Both the position numbers and the translations under genes were made by a program. Of a stretch of 64,000 bases of DNA, positions 32,800-44,856 are shown piece after piece. Origin of the DNA: Aspidiotus rigidus. Lineage: Eukaryota > Arthropoda > Insecta > Hemiptera > Diaspididae. Within the stretch, counting starts at the first letter, position 1; the number at the start of each line of letters is the position of its first letter. A model generated the notes under the pieces. That model saw only the letters and a program-made list of their open reading frames with translations. It was not told where the DNA came from and did not search any database. The stretch covers positions 2,356,001 through 2,420,000 of the forward strand of contig JAVHKY010000034.1 of assembly GCA_035079385.1 (NCBI GenBank). Reading direction: 5' to 3'.

Positions 32800-35700
32800 A
32801 TATAGAAATGAGGATCAAAAATTTAAAAGAGATAAATTTCGAAAAGTTCTACAGCAAATGGATAAATCTTCGTCACATAGCTCTAAGAGATGGGGAAAAT
32901 GATCTGATAGATTTTGTAGAGGATATTGTATTCCTCATGATAGGGGTCTCAAGTAGAGAAGGTGAGTATGACTCATATCTATCATTCGGAACATCCATCA
33001 AAATTCATTTCTCACCTTACCTATGTTAGAGAGGCTTCCTGATTTTTCCTTCTTGTTCTCCACAAACTTCCGAATGAAGCCCTTGCGGGTACCCACCATA
33101 GTCCCGGCGACCTCAAGTGCTTCCTGAGCATAAACAAGGACCAGCATTGATAAGAATAAAGAACCCTGGGGGGGGGGGCAAGATTCCAGAAACTTGTAGC
33201 CACGGTATTGTAATAAAGCAGCGTTGGCGGGGATCCGTTATTGCAGTTGTTCCAGATAGGAATGTTGAGCGGTAACTAGTTCGGGCAGTGGTCCCAAGGG
33301 TCGGTGATAACCGGTTTGGAGTTGGAGTCTGGCGCTTGACGACAGTCTATTCTCTGAGGAAGTGTGTGCTAGGTAGATTATAGTAGGAGTAGATTTCGGG
33401 TATGCTCAAACGAGATTTTAAACAGGTTGCAGGTAGTTCAGAAAGTGGTCCGGCTGGTCATCCAACAGTAATGTGGTACTTGGTTACACCCAGACAAGGT
33501 ATTGTTTATTGGTAAATTATGATTGTAGTCTTGACAGTGTGGTTGGGATTGTATCTACAAGTTTGCAGGCGCGCGAAAATGCCTTGAGGAAAATTTCAGG
33601 TTACATGTCCTACCGACTTCGAGCTACAGTGTAGGGAAACAAAAACCTATCATAAAAATCAAAGAAAAGTGCTCGGACTGAAAGTGACTAAGAACTCCTG
33701 ATGGCACGTTGCTTTCAGGATGGAATCGACATTGCCGATACCGTTTTCAATAAACGGCCATGAGGAGCTCAAACACTTTTTAAGTGACAATAAATACGGA
33801 GAAAACATTGGTGGTCTTGTTTGAAAATGGAAATTCTTACAACCCAATCACATTAAAGGTCTCAAGATTGGTCAGAGTAATAGAGAAAATACATAAGAAT
33901 GGGCACATTAATGACATTGCAATAAGAACACCCGGAATAAACTCGAAATTGTACAATAAAAAATACAATGGGGAGTTGCTCCATCTACGTCCGGATCACC
34001 AAATAGACAAAAATATAACTGAAGAGGAAGCTCAAGAATATCCGGTGCTTTTACAATCAGACACCAAACGTGAAGCGGAAAGATACCCAACTGAGTTAAA
34101 AGGAAATTATAAATATATCTATCAAGAATAAAGTTATTCAGGTCTTTTCCTAGTTTTTTTTATCTTCTCCATTTCCTACTCACTCGAGAAAATTATTTTC
34201 TTCATCTTTGGAGTTCTCAGTAATTTTTTTTATGTTGATTGATTTTGATATGTGTTTATAGTTTGTTTTTTCTAGATTCTTAAAGTCAATCCGGATTAGA
34301 ATTTAAGAAGAAAATGTTTTTTTATTTTTCTTTTTTTTTATGATCATTAATCAAGCTGAAATTTTTTTTTCGGTTGCATGAAATTGTGGTGTTTTTCAGT
34401 CATTTTTTGTTTTGTTTTTTTATTTTTTTCAAGTCTCTTCATTCATTGTAGGGTGGTGCTTGCAGTGGTGGTACCTGGTGGCTATCATATTATTGACTAG
34501 GAGTCCTTTATTACTCTTGGAATAATGAGGACGTGGGGGCGATGTGAAAGACCAGATTTGTACTATCGCTGTATGCACTATCTTGGGATTTTCTCAAATC
34601 TTTCTCTCTCTACTTCGTGGACGGACCCCCTACCTGGAGCACCAAATGTTTCGGTATAGATAAGTCTCAAAATAATTCCAATAAGTGAGTAACCGGTGTA
34701 AGACTATATTTCAAGTCAGAACAAACATTCGTGTTACGCAGGTATTACAACGAAATATAAATTCCAAGGAAATAATAATTTAAGATGAGAACAAAGTGAG
34801 AGAGAATAAATGAAAGAGAAAGATAAGGGTCTTCTCCAACAGGGTGGTGGTTGAATGAGGTGGTCTCTATATTAGGACAACAAGGCGACTCCAAGTACTC
34901 ATCAGGTAATACCTACTCAAAAAATGGCAAAAGAATAAGAATCCATACCCAAGTGCTTCAAGTACTCCACGTGAGAGAATCAATAATGTCGTCTCGGTTC
35001 GACTTTAAAAACAAAGAGACAGAATAAATGAAAGACAGAGTTAGAGTGTAATTGAAAGTATTCTCCAACACGGGGTATGGAAGAATAAATGCAAGCTGGA
35101 GTGAGGAACTTGTAGTTAAGAACGCTGGAAATCTATTGCGGCTTGGGTTCGCACTAGAAACTAGAGCAAAACAGTGAAAAATATTATGTAAACCACAAAA
35201 ATTGTCGAACAATGCATATTACTGGGACAGTTGCTCGATATGAGCATAGAAGTTTACACAAAGTCAAGGAGGATATGAGATTCTGCGGAGAAGAATAATA
35301 TCAGTTCATCTATTGCTTGCACTCCCTCTCATAGTTTCAGCAAGCTGCGAGTATTTCATTTTCTGTCCGAAAACTTGTACGCCTTCGAGGAAGTTCTGAC
35401 GTCAAATCAATTAGAACATAGTTTGTAAAGTGCAATCGACTAATTCTTCTGATCGCAGCTCCTGAAATTCCCAAGAGTTCGGAACAAGCTCATGAACGAA
35501 GCCAAACAGGCAAATGTGACTTAAATAGTGACCTAGGTCATCTGGAGTGTGCATAAGAGGGCCTTCCGTGTACGCTACAAGAAATTAATTTTCCGTGCTC
35601 GATGGCTTCGAGGTTATATTAATTCGAAACCACACGCTTTACGAAGTATGACGGTTGGTTCTTCATTTAGCGTATTTGGCTACGCACGCCGCGGAGCACG

Positions 35701-37180
35701 TCTGTCAAGAGCGAGTGCTCTCCAAGACGGCGGCAGGCTGTGCCTCCTCCCCGGTGTCGTATGCACAATATAGCAGAAACAAGATCGAACACAAATAGTC
35801 ATTAAAATAAAACCAACGAGTAGTTTTCAAAGGTATAACGAATCGATACTTTAGTGTTATCATTATATTAGAAAACGTGAAGCTTACAGCGAATATTCCG
35901 CGCAGTAGTAATAATAATAAGTAGTAGTATTTTTAAACAAGCTTTGCGAACACCTTATATTAAATTTCCGTTATGATATTTGGGTCTGTAAACGGTACTC
36001 CTCCTCGTCGTTTTTCCAAAATACCGCCACGTACAACGGTATGCTTATACTCGAGTAGGTATACGCAAAAACGGTAACGACGACGTCGGCTGCAATAATA
36101 ACGTGAAACAAATTGAAAACGGTTTTCGGCGGCTCTACACTAATAATTAAATCTTAACGATCTGTACGATAATTACATCAGCACGTTGATTTTACGTTTG
36201 CTGTTTGCGTATTATAAACAATAAAAAGCTTTTACGTTGCGCCTTTTGCGAAAACTGATACCTCTTTCGGGTACTCCAGTGCGCTTTTCTGTGTTCTCGA
36301 AATGTGATCACGTTATCATTTACCTTTATGAAGCGCGGGCTCTGAATAGTGTTGCAGAAAAAGCTTCGACGTTCTTTTGCAGGCGAATTCCAAAGCTCTA
36401 GTCTAGCGTTACATTTGCAACAAATTCAGTTTTTGTAGGTCCACTTGTTTTACAGTTCGTTCAACTTAAAATTTGACATTGTCTTTTTCAGACTGTTTAT
36501 TACAAATTACACTGTTCAAAAAAAAAAAAAAACAAAAAAAAAAACAATCAAGATGCCATTGCAGGACTGCAATGGTAGCAGGGAACCCGCTGTCCCGAGA
36601 ATTTTTCCAAGTCCACCTCCTATCATATAAAGCTTAGAGCCTGAAGTTTTTCTAAGTTTCCCTTCTATCATATATAGCTCAACAGTGGAGGCTTATATTA
36701 AGTCTATGCCTTCTTCATACTAGCTTTATACTAGGTCTAGGCTCGCTTGAATTCTCCATACACTTCGCTCGTGAAACAGGTTCCCTGCGTTCCTCATTCA
36801 ACTTCGTTAAGGAAGCCGTCGTTTCTTTTACGTCCCCCTCCTATCATATACAAGATGGACCAGAAAGATGTTACCAGTTAAATGGGAGTTTGCGCTAAAT
36901 CTGTTGTAGCGCGAAAACGCAAAACGTTAGAAGTATAGTTGAAATGCACAAATTTTGTATCTCATTTTTATCTTTAATTTCAGCGATATCGGAAGTTTCT
37001 ACGACTTTTCTGAGCAGAGTTATGGACCAAAATGTGCTGAAAATTCACCAAATCGCCAGGGTTCCCAAAATAGGGCTTGAAAATTAATTAATTTACAGTA
37101 TTGAACTGAATTTTCAAAATGTTGATAGTCAAATTATCGTTTCTTAAGTGAATTTGGACGAGAAAACCGAGAAAACAGTA
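32800..37180. other. no recognisable gene; minor repeats
   Basis: Contains an unrecognised 115-codon frame at 33,784-34,131 (KIHKNGHINDIAIRTPGI, GELLHLRPDHQIDKN), T-rich tracts around 34,200-34,450, a 9-bp-arm hairpin CCATTGCAG/CTGCAATGG at about 36,554, and short relics at 36,600-36,700 of the repeat seen at 7,085 (CCTATCATATAAAG). Confidence 0.4.
33784..34131 (+). other. unrecognised 115-codon open frame
   Basis: Highly charged, Lys/Glu/Asn-rich frame with no known motif. AT-rich surroundings. Might be a retrotransposon remnant or chance. Confidence 0.2.
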
Positions 37181-37900
37181 ACAAAATCCTAAGAAGTACC
37201 AAAATGGGTTAATGGGCCCAAAAAGGCTCAAAATTTCCCCAAATTGGAAAATTGTTCAAACTTCCAAATTTTAATTCGATTTTCAAGTTTAATTTTGGGC
37301 TGAGTCCGAAAAAAAGTGCTTAAACAGTTCTTCGAAGCACCAAAAAGGGGTAAGAGGGCCAAAAGTTCTCCAAATAGGAAAATCATTCAAACTTTCAAAT
37401 TTTAATTCGACTTTCAGGAGGCATTTTGCGCTGAGTCCGAAAAAAATGCTTGAAAAATTCCTCGAAGCACCAAAATGGGTTATTGGGCCCAAAAGGAGCT
37501 AAGATTTCCCCAAATTGGAAAATCGTTCAAACGTTCAAACGTTCAAATTTTAATTTGATTTTCGAGTCGACTTTGGTGCTGAGTCCCAAAAAAATGCTTA
37601 AAAAGCTCTTCGAAACACCAAACAGGGGTTAATGGGACCAAAAAGGACCAAAATTTTCCCAAATTGGAAAGTCGTTCAAACTTCCAAAATTTAATTCGAA
37701 TTTCAAGTGGCATTTTGCGCTGAGTCCGATAAAAATGCTTGAAAAATTCCTCGAAGCACCAAAATGGGTTAAGGGGCTCAAAGAGAATCAAAACTCCTCC
37801 AAGATGAAAAATTGCGTAATCTTCAAAAGTTGTTTTCAATTCTGAAGTAAAATTTAGCGCCGAGTCCGAGAAAAATACTGAAATGGCCCTAGATGATCTT
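37180..37900. repeat. minisatellite/satellite array, period about 140 bp
   Basis: Five diverged units. The phrase GCTGAGTCCGAAAAAA or a variant starts at about 37,299, 37,430, 37,579, 37,719 and 37,858. Other shared phrases are GAAGCACCAAAATGGG and TTTAATTCGATTTTCA. Spacing 131-149 bp reflects small indels. Confidence 0.85.
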
Positions 37901-38605
37901 CAAAATCAAAAATCAAAAATTCTTCTCATTTTGCAGTAAAATTGCTGATTAAGGGGATGGGAGGAATGTCGACAAGTTCGTCTGCCTTGAGTGCTCGCGG
38001 AGAGAGAGAGATCGACTAGCGTCGGGTGACAGATCCGAAAAAGGAAATTGCGGAAATTTTCCTCATTTGGGGATCGGAGGGAGACGAAAAATTCATCTTC
38101 CGTTGAAGGTTCGCGGGGTGAGATCGACTAGGGCTCTGCGTATGATCAAAGCGGGAAAAAGTTCGAAAACTCTTGTTGTTAAGCCAAAGAATGCAAAGTT
38201 GGTCTTCTGTTGCGTGCTTGAGATGAGAGATCAACTGACGTCCCACCTATGAACGAAGCGGGCCAAAGTACAAAAACCCTTGATTCAGGCAATGGGAGGA
38301 TACCGCGAATTCGGTATTGCTTGTGATGAGCGATCAGCTACAGCTCAGTTTTTGATTGAGGCAGACGAACGCCCGGAATTTCTCGGGGTTTCACCCGGAG
38401 GAGGGAATGTTACCGTCAATCTCGATTTTCGTCATGAGCTCGCGGTCAGAGAACGATCAAGGCCTCGTATTTGACAGAGGCAGGCGAATGATCCCTGGAT
38501 TCAACATGTAGGCAAATGCCAGGAAATTCTCGAAGGTTCACGCGAAGCAAAGAACGATGACGTGAAGCTCATCTTTCGTCATGAGCCCGCGGTAAGTGCC
38601 AAAAT
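37901..38605. other. no gene; degenerate repeat of about 150 bp
   Basis: TTTCGTCATGAGCTCGCGGT near 38,427 recurs imperfectly near 38,574, with partly shared sequence before each. Otherwise unrecognised, with higher GC than its surroundings. Confidence 0.4.
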
Positions 38606-39480
38606 TTACTTCAATGTATTCTTTCTGCAAATACCAAATTGATAGACACCGTCAGTGACGGAAATAGACAAGTCCAAAAAGTTTATAACGGAGCCACCAA
38701 CTTCCAGTGTAAATTTTATGGAAGGGTAAAGGCTGTTTAAATAATCCAGAAACTCGCCCAGGAGTTTTGTTGGACCGGTCCACGCACACAGAACGTCGTC
38801 AACGTACCTGTGCCAATAGTGTATATGATTCACAAACACCTGGCTTGAAGAGAATAGGTCACCCTCAAATTTAGACATAAAAACTTCTGAAAAAGAGAAT
38901 CCAGAGGAGATTCAATAGGGATCCGCACCTCTTCTGGGAACTCGTACAATTTACCAGATTTTATAAGTAACTCGCCCATCCGCTGCATAGTGACAGCCTT
39001 TGGGATGTTACGAAATAGCCTCACCACATCGAAGGAACATAAAATTGAACCTTGAGGGAGGGAAACATCCTTCAGATTGTTGGTGAGGGTACATGAATTC
39101 AATACAGAATGGGGAGACTCGAACTCCACTCTAGATTTGAACCAGCGTTCAAGAAATTTTGCAAGGGAGTAGGTCGAGGAGGAGACCAACGAGACCACCG
39201 GCCGCACAGGTACATCTTCCTTACTAATTTTGGAGGAACAGGGTTAGGTTCTAAAATGGCTTTCTTAATTAAAGGATTCTTAATGATGAATTTACTATTG
39301 TTAACGAGAAACCTAACCTCTTTTTCAAAATTAGGAAAGTTGAACTGGGCATTCTCCTGAGCTCTACATTGGTTGAGTACATCGTGGACCTTGGAAGTGT
39401 AAGAAGACTTTTCCATGACCACCACGGCATTCCCTTTGTCAGCTTTCGTGACAATTAACCCAGCCTCCTTTTCAGGCCTT
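38606..39480 (-). pseudogene. PLE F, reverse transcriptase domain only
   Basis: Minus-strand RT in three overlapping frames: ADKGNAVVVMEKSSYTSKVH (RT1), ILEPNPVPPK, KMRPVVSLVSSSTYSLAKFL (RT2), ILCSFDVVRLFRNIPKAV (motif A, one Asn-to-Arg change in the LFPN block), IESPLDSL (motif B, altered), HIHYWHRYVDDVLCAWTG (motif C intact), then FLDYLNSLYPSIKFTLEVGG. It stops within the next block at 38,606 and has no linker or endonuclease, so it is truncated at its 3' side, unlike the 5'-truncated copies nearby. Confidence 0.85.
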
Positions 39481-41562
39481 AATCAATTCACTTCCAGCAT
39501 TACTTACGCTGGGGAGGGGAGAATTTTATACAAAAACTTGTCGATTCTACATAAGGAACACCTCGTTTTTGAATATCTGTATGTGATCGAATTGTTCTCT
39601 GTGTATTCTTATAGAAATTAATTTCATAATTGGCCACGGGTACTTTGACTCACTATCGCTCACCTAACCTAACCTGACCTAATCAACACTGAGACGTCAC
39701 CGGGGAATCGGTCTATAATAATCGTATATTCAAGTCATACTGCATGCCTCTGAGAGTTTGAAAGGGTTTTCCTAGAAGCCTAAGGAAGTAAACATGAATT
39801 ACGGAAATTTTTTCCCGAATTTAAAAAAAAATGGAGCTTGAAAGATGTTTCCAGAAAATTCTGTGAATCTTCCTGAAATTCTCTATACGACTGATATGGA
39901 GGGGAAGAATTTCAATGGAAATTCAAAATTAGACCCATTTGTCATTACCAAAATTCCAAATGGGTTGAAATTTTCAAAACAGACTTTCACAGTTCATTTT
40001 ACACTTTTCCCAGTTCAATGCTCGGAATTTCTTCTATTTTTACCTTTCGTTCTCGATATCTCTCGCTATGTATACTCTCAAAGTTCTCATTTTCATCTCT
40101 ATAAATAATTATACGCCCGAAAAGACGTTTTCTGGACAAAGTATCTATTCAACAATTTTAGTCACATAACGCCTGTTCAGAAGTCATTTACTCGCTCCTT
40201 CGCTCGCACGAGACAAGATAGATTTAACAGGCGAAAGAGCGCGTAAACGGAAATACACGAACGATAAATTTCCTAAAACAGATTCCGTCGCGAATAAATA
40301 AGTCGAGAGTTAACGTGCTATGTAATAAATTTACGACAATTGAATAATTTGTCAGAATACGGGATAGGTTGAAACAAATTTTCGATGTTGTTCTCCGACG
40401 TCCGTCAAGTACAAAACGCGCGCCCTTTAACGACACCAACATTACATGGCTGGACGGCTGCGAACGTTGTCGTCGATTTCTCGAATTACAATTAAAATCA
40501 ATTATCATTTGAATTACGAGAAACCGATTCACTACGTAGGTGTAATGTATGCGAACCTCGCTTCGATGCTCGAACCGAACATATTCTCTGGAAAAAAAAT
40601 TTATGCCACTTGTGAATTCGCGTCGTTTAGAACTTTAGACTGGAAAATATAGGAAACATTGAACGACGTAATCTGAAATTATTTTACAGGATGGCGTCCA
40701 ACTATGTGTGTTCGCGGACATAATAACGATACTAATGTACGTCATAGATCCTAGAAAGGTCGACATGCACCAAGCTCGATGGACACACAAATCGGATTCT
40801 TTATCAAGCTGTTTGAATGCACCAGTTTAAAAGCCATTCACTCCCACCGCGAAACGACCAAAATGACATACGAATATGGGATGAAAGGGGACAAAATTAC
40901 GATTGTTAAAAAAGATGTTCCTGTTATTTTCCGTACCCTTTTTTCTAGATCCGTTACTAAAAATGAACGGAAAAAAATAACCCAAAATGTGGGCTTACAG
41001 AAAAATAGACAAACATAATTAACTGCAGAATGAAAACATTAACAACAGGAAAAATATCGAGTTTACTCCCCGATCAACTAACTCAACTTGACACGGTATA
41101 AAGGATAAGTTGATCTCAAATCTTACTCTCTTGATAGACTTTTCGAACAAATGAATAAGAGATGGAAAAGGGAGGACGTCGACATGCGAGCGTGCATGAA
41201 AGTAGATAAAATACGGAAGCTGCTTTATACAACTACCAATAATAAGAGATCATTCATCTTGATGCGACTGGACGATATTGAAGATTATCTTGCGAGGCAA
41301 TTATACGGGCGTAGAGAGAGAGAGAGAGATTCGTTTCTGACTTCCGTCATATCTTTGATCTCTAAGACGAGTTTTGTATCACAGTTCGATTGTATGCTTG
41401 TGAGATTAAGACATTATCAACAGAAGATTCAATTTTCAATTCGAATTTCGTTTCAAGTAAAGAAAATAATGTCTTTGTGCCGAATTGTACCAACGAGGGT
41501 CTTTCGTTAAGTGAATATTGTAAATAATCAACATTATGATATTTTTACTCATGTTATGCCTA
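39481..41562. other. no recognisable gene; short CCTAA repeat
   Basis: Apart from the CCTAA units at 39,663-39,682, nothing recognised. Short open frames only. Confidence 0.4.
39663..39682. repeat. four CCTAA-type units (insect telomere repeat)
   Basis: CCTAACCTAACCTGACCTAA: three exact CCTAA units and one variant, the complement of the insect telomere repeat TTAGG. Too short to prove telomeric origin. Confidence 0.5.
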
Positions 41563-41972
41563 TCGTCGTTGGATCGGAAAAAACCTCCTATGTGGCAAAA
41601 ATAAAATTTTACAGGAGAAGCAAAAAACTGATTATTTTGTGAAAAGAAGGCCAAAATACTTTGGAAATGTCTCATTGAATGTGGAAAAGCTTCTTTGATA
41701 CAATAGTAACAAAAAATTTTCAAAATTCTCTAAAATACGCGGTATTGGGCGTTAAATGCACACAGGAGGAATTCCTGGCCCTAAATATTGCACATAAGAG
41801 GTTTACTCTGCACATAGGAGGTATTCAAAACCGCTCCTACCGGCGTAATTTTGAACTTAGCACATAGGGGATTTTTCCAGTCGATGCGCCTTGAAATTCC
41901 GCGTCCAACCATATAAAAAAGTGCATTTCTTAAGAAATGGCACATAGGAGGTTCTTTCCGATCCAACGACGA
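41563..41972. mobile_element. MITE with 32-bp terminal inverted repeats
   Basis: Ends TCGTCGTTGGATCGGAAA...CCTCCTATGTG and its reverse complement (one mismatch), 410 bases in all. Internally the end motif CACATAGGAGGT recurs several times in both perfect and altered forms (41,790-41,870), suggesting the end is a repeated binding site. No coding capacity. Target duplication not clear. Confidence 0.75.
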
Positions 41973-42169
41973 CATGCAAAAACCCTCCTGCTCAATAAAT
42001 TAATCTGTAATATAACTAGAAAGAGATATGTATTAATGGACCGCTATAAATATGAAGTTGACTGCGTTTGCAGAGAATGTTGCGAATACACTGTACGAAA
42101 ATGGTTGGTCAGTTCGATTCCTAATTGTTAGGTCAGACACTAATAGACAGGGATTCTTTCTCGAATGAA

Positions 42170-42975
42170 TGCGATGAACGAAAGCACCAAATTCACAGTA
42201 GAAAACTATTTGGATCTAAAAGTCACGTTGGTAAACAACTGGCTAGACAACAAAATCTACATGAAGCTACTTAAACGAACACCATCATCCCAAATGACTC
42301 TTGCCCCCACTCTAGGCACAAGTCAGCGGTAACACAGGACTACTGCTGTCGGACAATTTCTGTCCTGAAGAGCGATGAAGAGAAGGGGAAAGAAATTGAG
42401 ATACTAAAGTAGATCGCAGAAGCTAACGGCTACCATGGAGGTGTGGTGGGAAACCTAAGAGGAGAACCCATGATGGCACGACGTTAAAGTACTCCGGATC
42501 GATACCATACATAAGAAAGTACACAAACAAGGTGATAAAGGCGTTCAACAGCTATGATGTGAATATGGGTATCCATAATAACCCACCCCTGGTGAAGGGA
42601 ATCAGCAATGACCAGATGGAAGAACAGGATAAGGAAAGCTTGAGGCAAAGAGGAAGAAAGCTAGCCTTTTGTACAATGGAATCACGTTTGACAGCAAAAA
42701 ATTATTCAGCCTGGTGATTGGACGAGAGAAAGATGGAGGCAAACCTGGTACGTAGCCAATAGAAGGGTAGCACATTGGTCAATAGAGTGAACCAATCACA
42801 ACGCAGGGTGTCATAGCCAATAGGAATAGGATCACAGTGTTATACTATGAAAACTCATGTTTAAGGCCTTGTTCTTCATAGTAGCGACATAACTGATGAT
42901 GGGTTAATACCCGAAAGTATGCATGTAAGGTAACTAATAAAGTAGTATTGTACAGGAGCGGTTTTCCAAAACGGC
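42170..42975 (+). pseudogene. PLE J, relic of a second Penelope-like family
   Basis: Pieces typical of other PLE families: KFTVENYLDLKVTLVNNWLD (the FTxExExxxxLxFLDVxV block), EIEILK*IAEANGYHGG (the NGYP block), SIPYIRKYTNKVIKAFNSYD (the IPYVxGxSExIxRIxxKYNI block before the nuclease). The GIY-YIG core is missing or unreadable. About 350 bases on, at 42,893, lies a perfect hammerhead core segment, followed by TAATAAAG. Protein sequence is unlike family A-I. Confidence 0.65.
42893..42917 (+). ncRNA. hammerhead core-like motif, PLE J
   Basis: CTGATGA, then TGGGTTAATACCC (GGGT/ACCC hairpin), then GAAAG: the canonical CUGANGA-helix II-GAAA order. I could not find convincing helices I and III, so only the core is supported. 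Confidence 0.4.
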
Positions 42976-43178
42976 TTAAGTAAAAAAATTTGATATGTTA
43001 GAGACCTGCATATTATAGTTAGTGATAAAGGAAGAAATTGTAATCCGGCTATGGCAATACTTAGTTTTCCAACACACTACTCTCGTAAGAGTTAAAGAAA
43101 AGATATAGTATCATTACAGAATACTCAAAGAGTAATCGAAAAGACTGATTGCAATGACCGCAGATAAACAGAAGAAGA

Positions 43179-43214
43179 TGCGAGATCTTTTGGTTAACAA
43201 ACCATCTTCGGGCA
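43179..43214 (-). ncRNA. hammerhead-like motif, PLE D
   Basis: Helix I TGC/GCA, core CCGAAGA (only one change from CUGANGA), helix II GGTT/AACC, AAA where GAA is expected, helix III AGATCT, then C. Confidence 0.55.
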
Positions 43215-43268
43215 AAGTTAGAACGCCACTAACCCAAATGCGACTCGTAAAACAGAATACCAACGAGA

Positions 43269-43784
43269 TCAAGATTGAACGAGCGAGCCTTCGCGAGGTG
43301 ACTCAAGCTCGTAGACCAATTCAACTAGACCTTCGTCGGGAAAATACCTGTTGAATACGGTAACATCGTCACTGTTCAGATGACGCACTATTTCGATATT
43401 TTCCAGCGCAATACGCTTAAAGTAAGTTGTGGAGGAAAGTAGTTGACCCTTCCTTGAAACATGACCACTGGAGACAAGGTGGTCCACAAAGGCCGAATCA
43501 CCTAAATTTCCAATTCTCCAGGCCTTAAGGTGTTCCTCTACTCGAATTCCGAGCTGGCGACCTGTCTCACCTATGTATACGCCGTTACAGTCCTTGCAGT
43601 CCAATCTGTACACCCTACTCCTCTCCCTCCGTGGGATGGGGTTCTCTAGCCTAACAAACAAATCCTTCACCGTAGTGAGATTATAAAAGGCAGGCCTGAA
43701 GCCAAAGGGGCGGAGGACACGAATTAGCTTGGATGAAAATTCACCCAAAAATGAGAGCTTGATCCGACGTAGTTTTTTATGCAT
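43269..43784 (-). pseudogene. PLE D GIY-YIG endonuclease
   Basis: 171 open codons: FLGEFSSKLIRVLRPFGFRP, RVYRLDCKDC, GVYIGETGRQLGIRVEEHLK, FVDHLVSSGH, RYFPDEGLVELVYELESPRE, ending LVQS. Compared with E, a few codons of the SFKEGSxTLLHxEN block are deleted (reads VSRKGQLLSSTTYFK). The initiator Met is internal to the normal protein. Confidence 0.85.
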
Positions 43785-44740
43785 TATTACAACTCAGATC
43801 GCGGGGGAGGGAGGAGGTAGAATCAAGGCCCTGCCTCGTAAGCTTTTTACGGACCATACGGTCAATGTCCAAGTTGACCCCATTCCCAGCGGCCAAGTGC
43901 TTAATGGTCGCAAGCTTCTTTTGGAAAGCTGGCTGACTCAACGAGATGCTGGTCAGTCGATGTGTATAGCTGCACATATTAAAGGCAGCGATCTTATGAG
44001 AAAATGGACAGAAGGACGATCCGTAGACAACTGTATCGGGCGAAGTATCCTTTCGGAATAAAGCAAAATCATGGTCCCCATCTCTTTCAGAGATAGTGAG
44101 ATACAGAAAGTTTATGGAAGAGCCTCCAATTTCTGTAATGAATTTTATGAAGGGATACATTTTATTCAGATGTTTAAGAAACTCACCAAGGAGTTCTTGA
44201 GGACCGGTTCACGCACATAATATATCGTCCACCTATCGATGCCAGCAATGGATATGACTCAGTAGCACTTGGCCCGAGGACAACAAGTCAACCTCAAGTC
44301 TAGACATGAATATGTCCGAAACGAGAGATCCCAAAGGAGAGCCAATGGAGATGCCTACCTCCTCAGGGAACTCGTAAACATTAAGAAGGATAAAAAATTC
44401 CCGAGACTCGTCATGAGGAGTATTGAACTTGACAAGTAGGTCATCCATATACTGCATAGTATGGGCCCTTAGTATATTTGGAAAAAGGCCGACAACATCA
44501 AATGAGCACAGGCTTGTATTCGGAGGTCATTTTTGAGCCTCTCGATCAGAGAAACCGAATTTTTAACGAAGTTAGGGGACTCATACTCGATTCGAGGTTT
44601 GAACCAACGATCCAAAAACTTGGCCAGAACATAGACAGGGGAGGAGACGTAGGACACGACAGGCCGCATAGAGGTCTTCCTCTTGTACACCTTAGGCAGC
44701 CCGTAGAGGAGGGGGAACGGGGTTAGGTTCGAGCAGGGCT
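43777..44740 (-). pseudogene. PLE D reverse transcriptase and linker
   Basis: Fragments in order (minus strand): LLEPNPVPPLLYGLPKVYKR, MRPVVSYVSSPVYVLAKFLD, ESPNFVKNSVSLIERLKNDL, motif A largely lost, SIGSPLGSLVSDIFMSRLEV (motif B), HIHCWHR*VDDILCA (motif C, Tyr replaced by a stop), FITEIGGSSINFLYLTISER, then AAGNGVNLDIDRMVRKKLTR. Several frameshifts. Confidence 0.8.
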
Positions 44741-44744
44741 TTTT

Positions 44745-44856
44745 TGAGCCGAAAGATTTCGCATCTTCTTCTATTTATCTGCGGTCATTGCAATCAGTCT
44801 TTTCATCTGTAATTATGTCGAGCCGTAACACATCGGACCGCGTTAATTCGATGTAG
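44745..44856 (+). mobile_element. PLE D inverted terminal piece
   Basis: Plus-strand copy of the D 3' region: GCATCTTCTTCTATTTATCT and TGCGGTCATTGCAATCAGTC match the reverse complement of 43,141-43,180. It begins inside the hammerhead (GCCGAAAGATTT) and ends with MSSRNTSDRVNSM and a stop. Confidence 0.7.

Larger units (their letters stand above)
43116..44856 (-). mobile_element. Penelope-like element D with inverted 5' piece
   Basis: Minus-strand copy: 3' region (from about 43,116), endonuclease, linker, RT to about 44,740, then joined to a plus-strand piece (44,745-44,856) of its own 3' region ending in the terminal ATG motif. Same plan as A and B. Its 3' flank is near-identical to E from the phrase CAGAATACTCAAAGAGTA. 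Confidence 0.8.

Noticed and set aside
32335..34660. complete LTR retrotransposon
   Set aside because: Two leader-like phrases exist in opposite orientation, but no LTR pair, protease, RT or integrase could be found.
40224..40532. 102-codon minus-strand frame
   Set aside because: Unrecognised and unsupported; overlapping frames are equally open.
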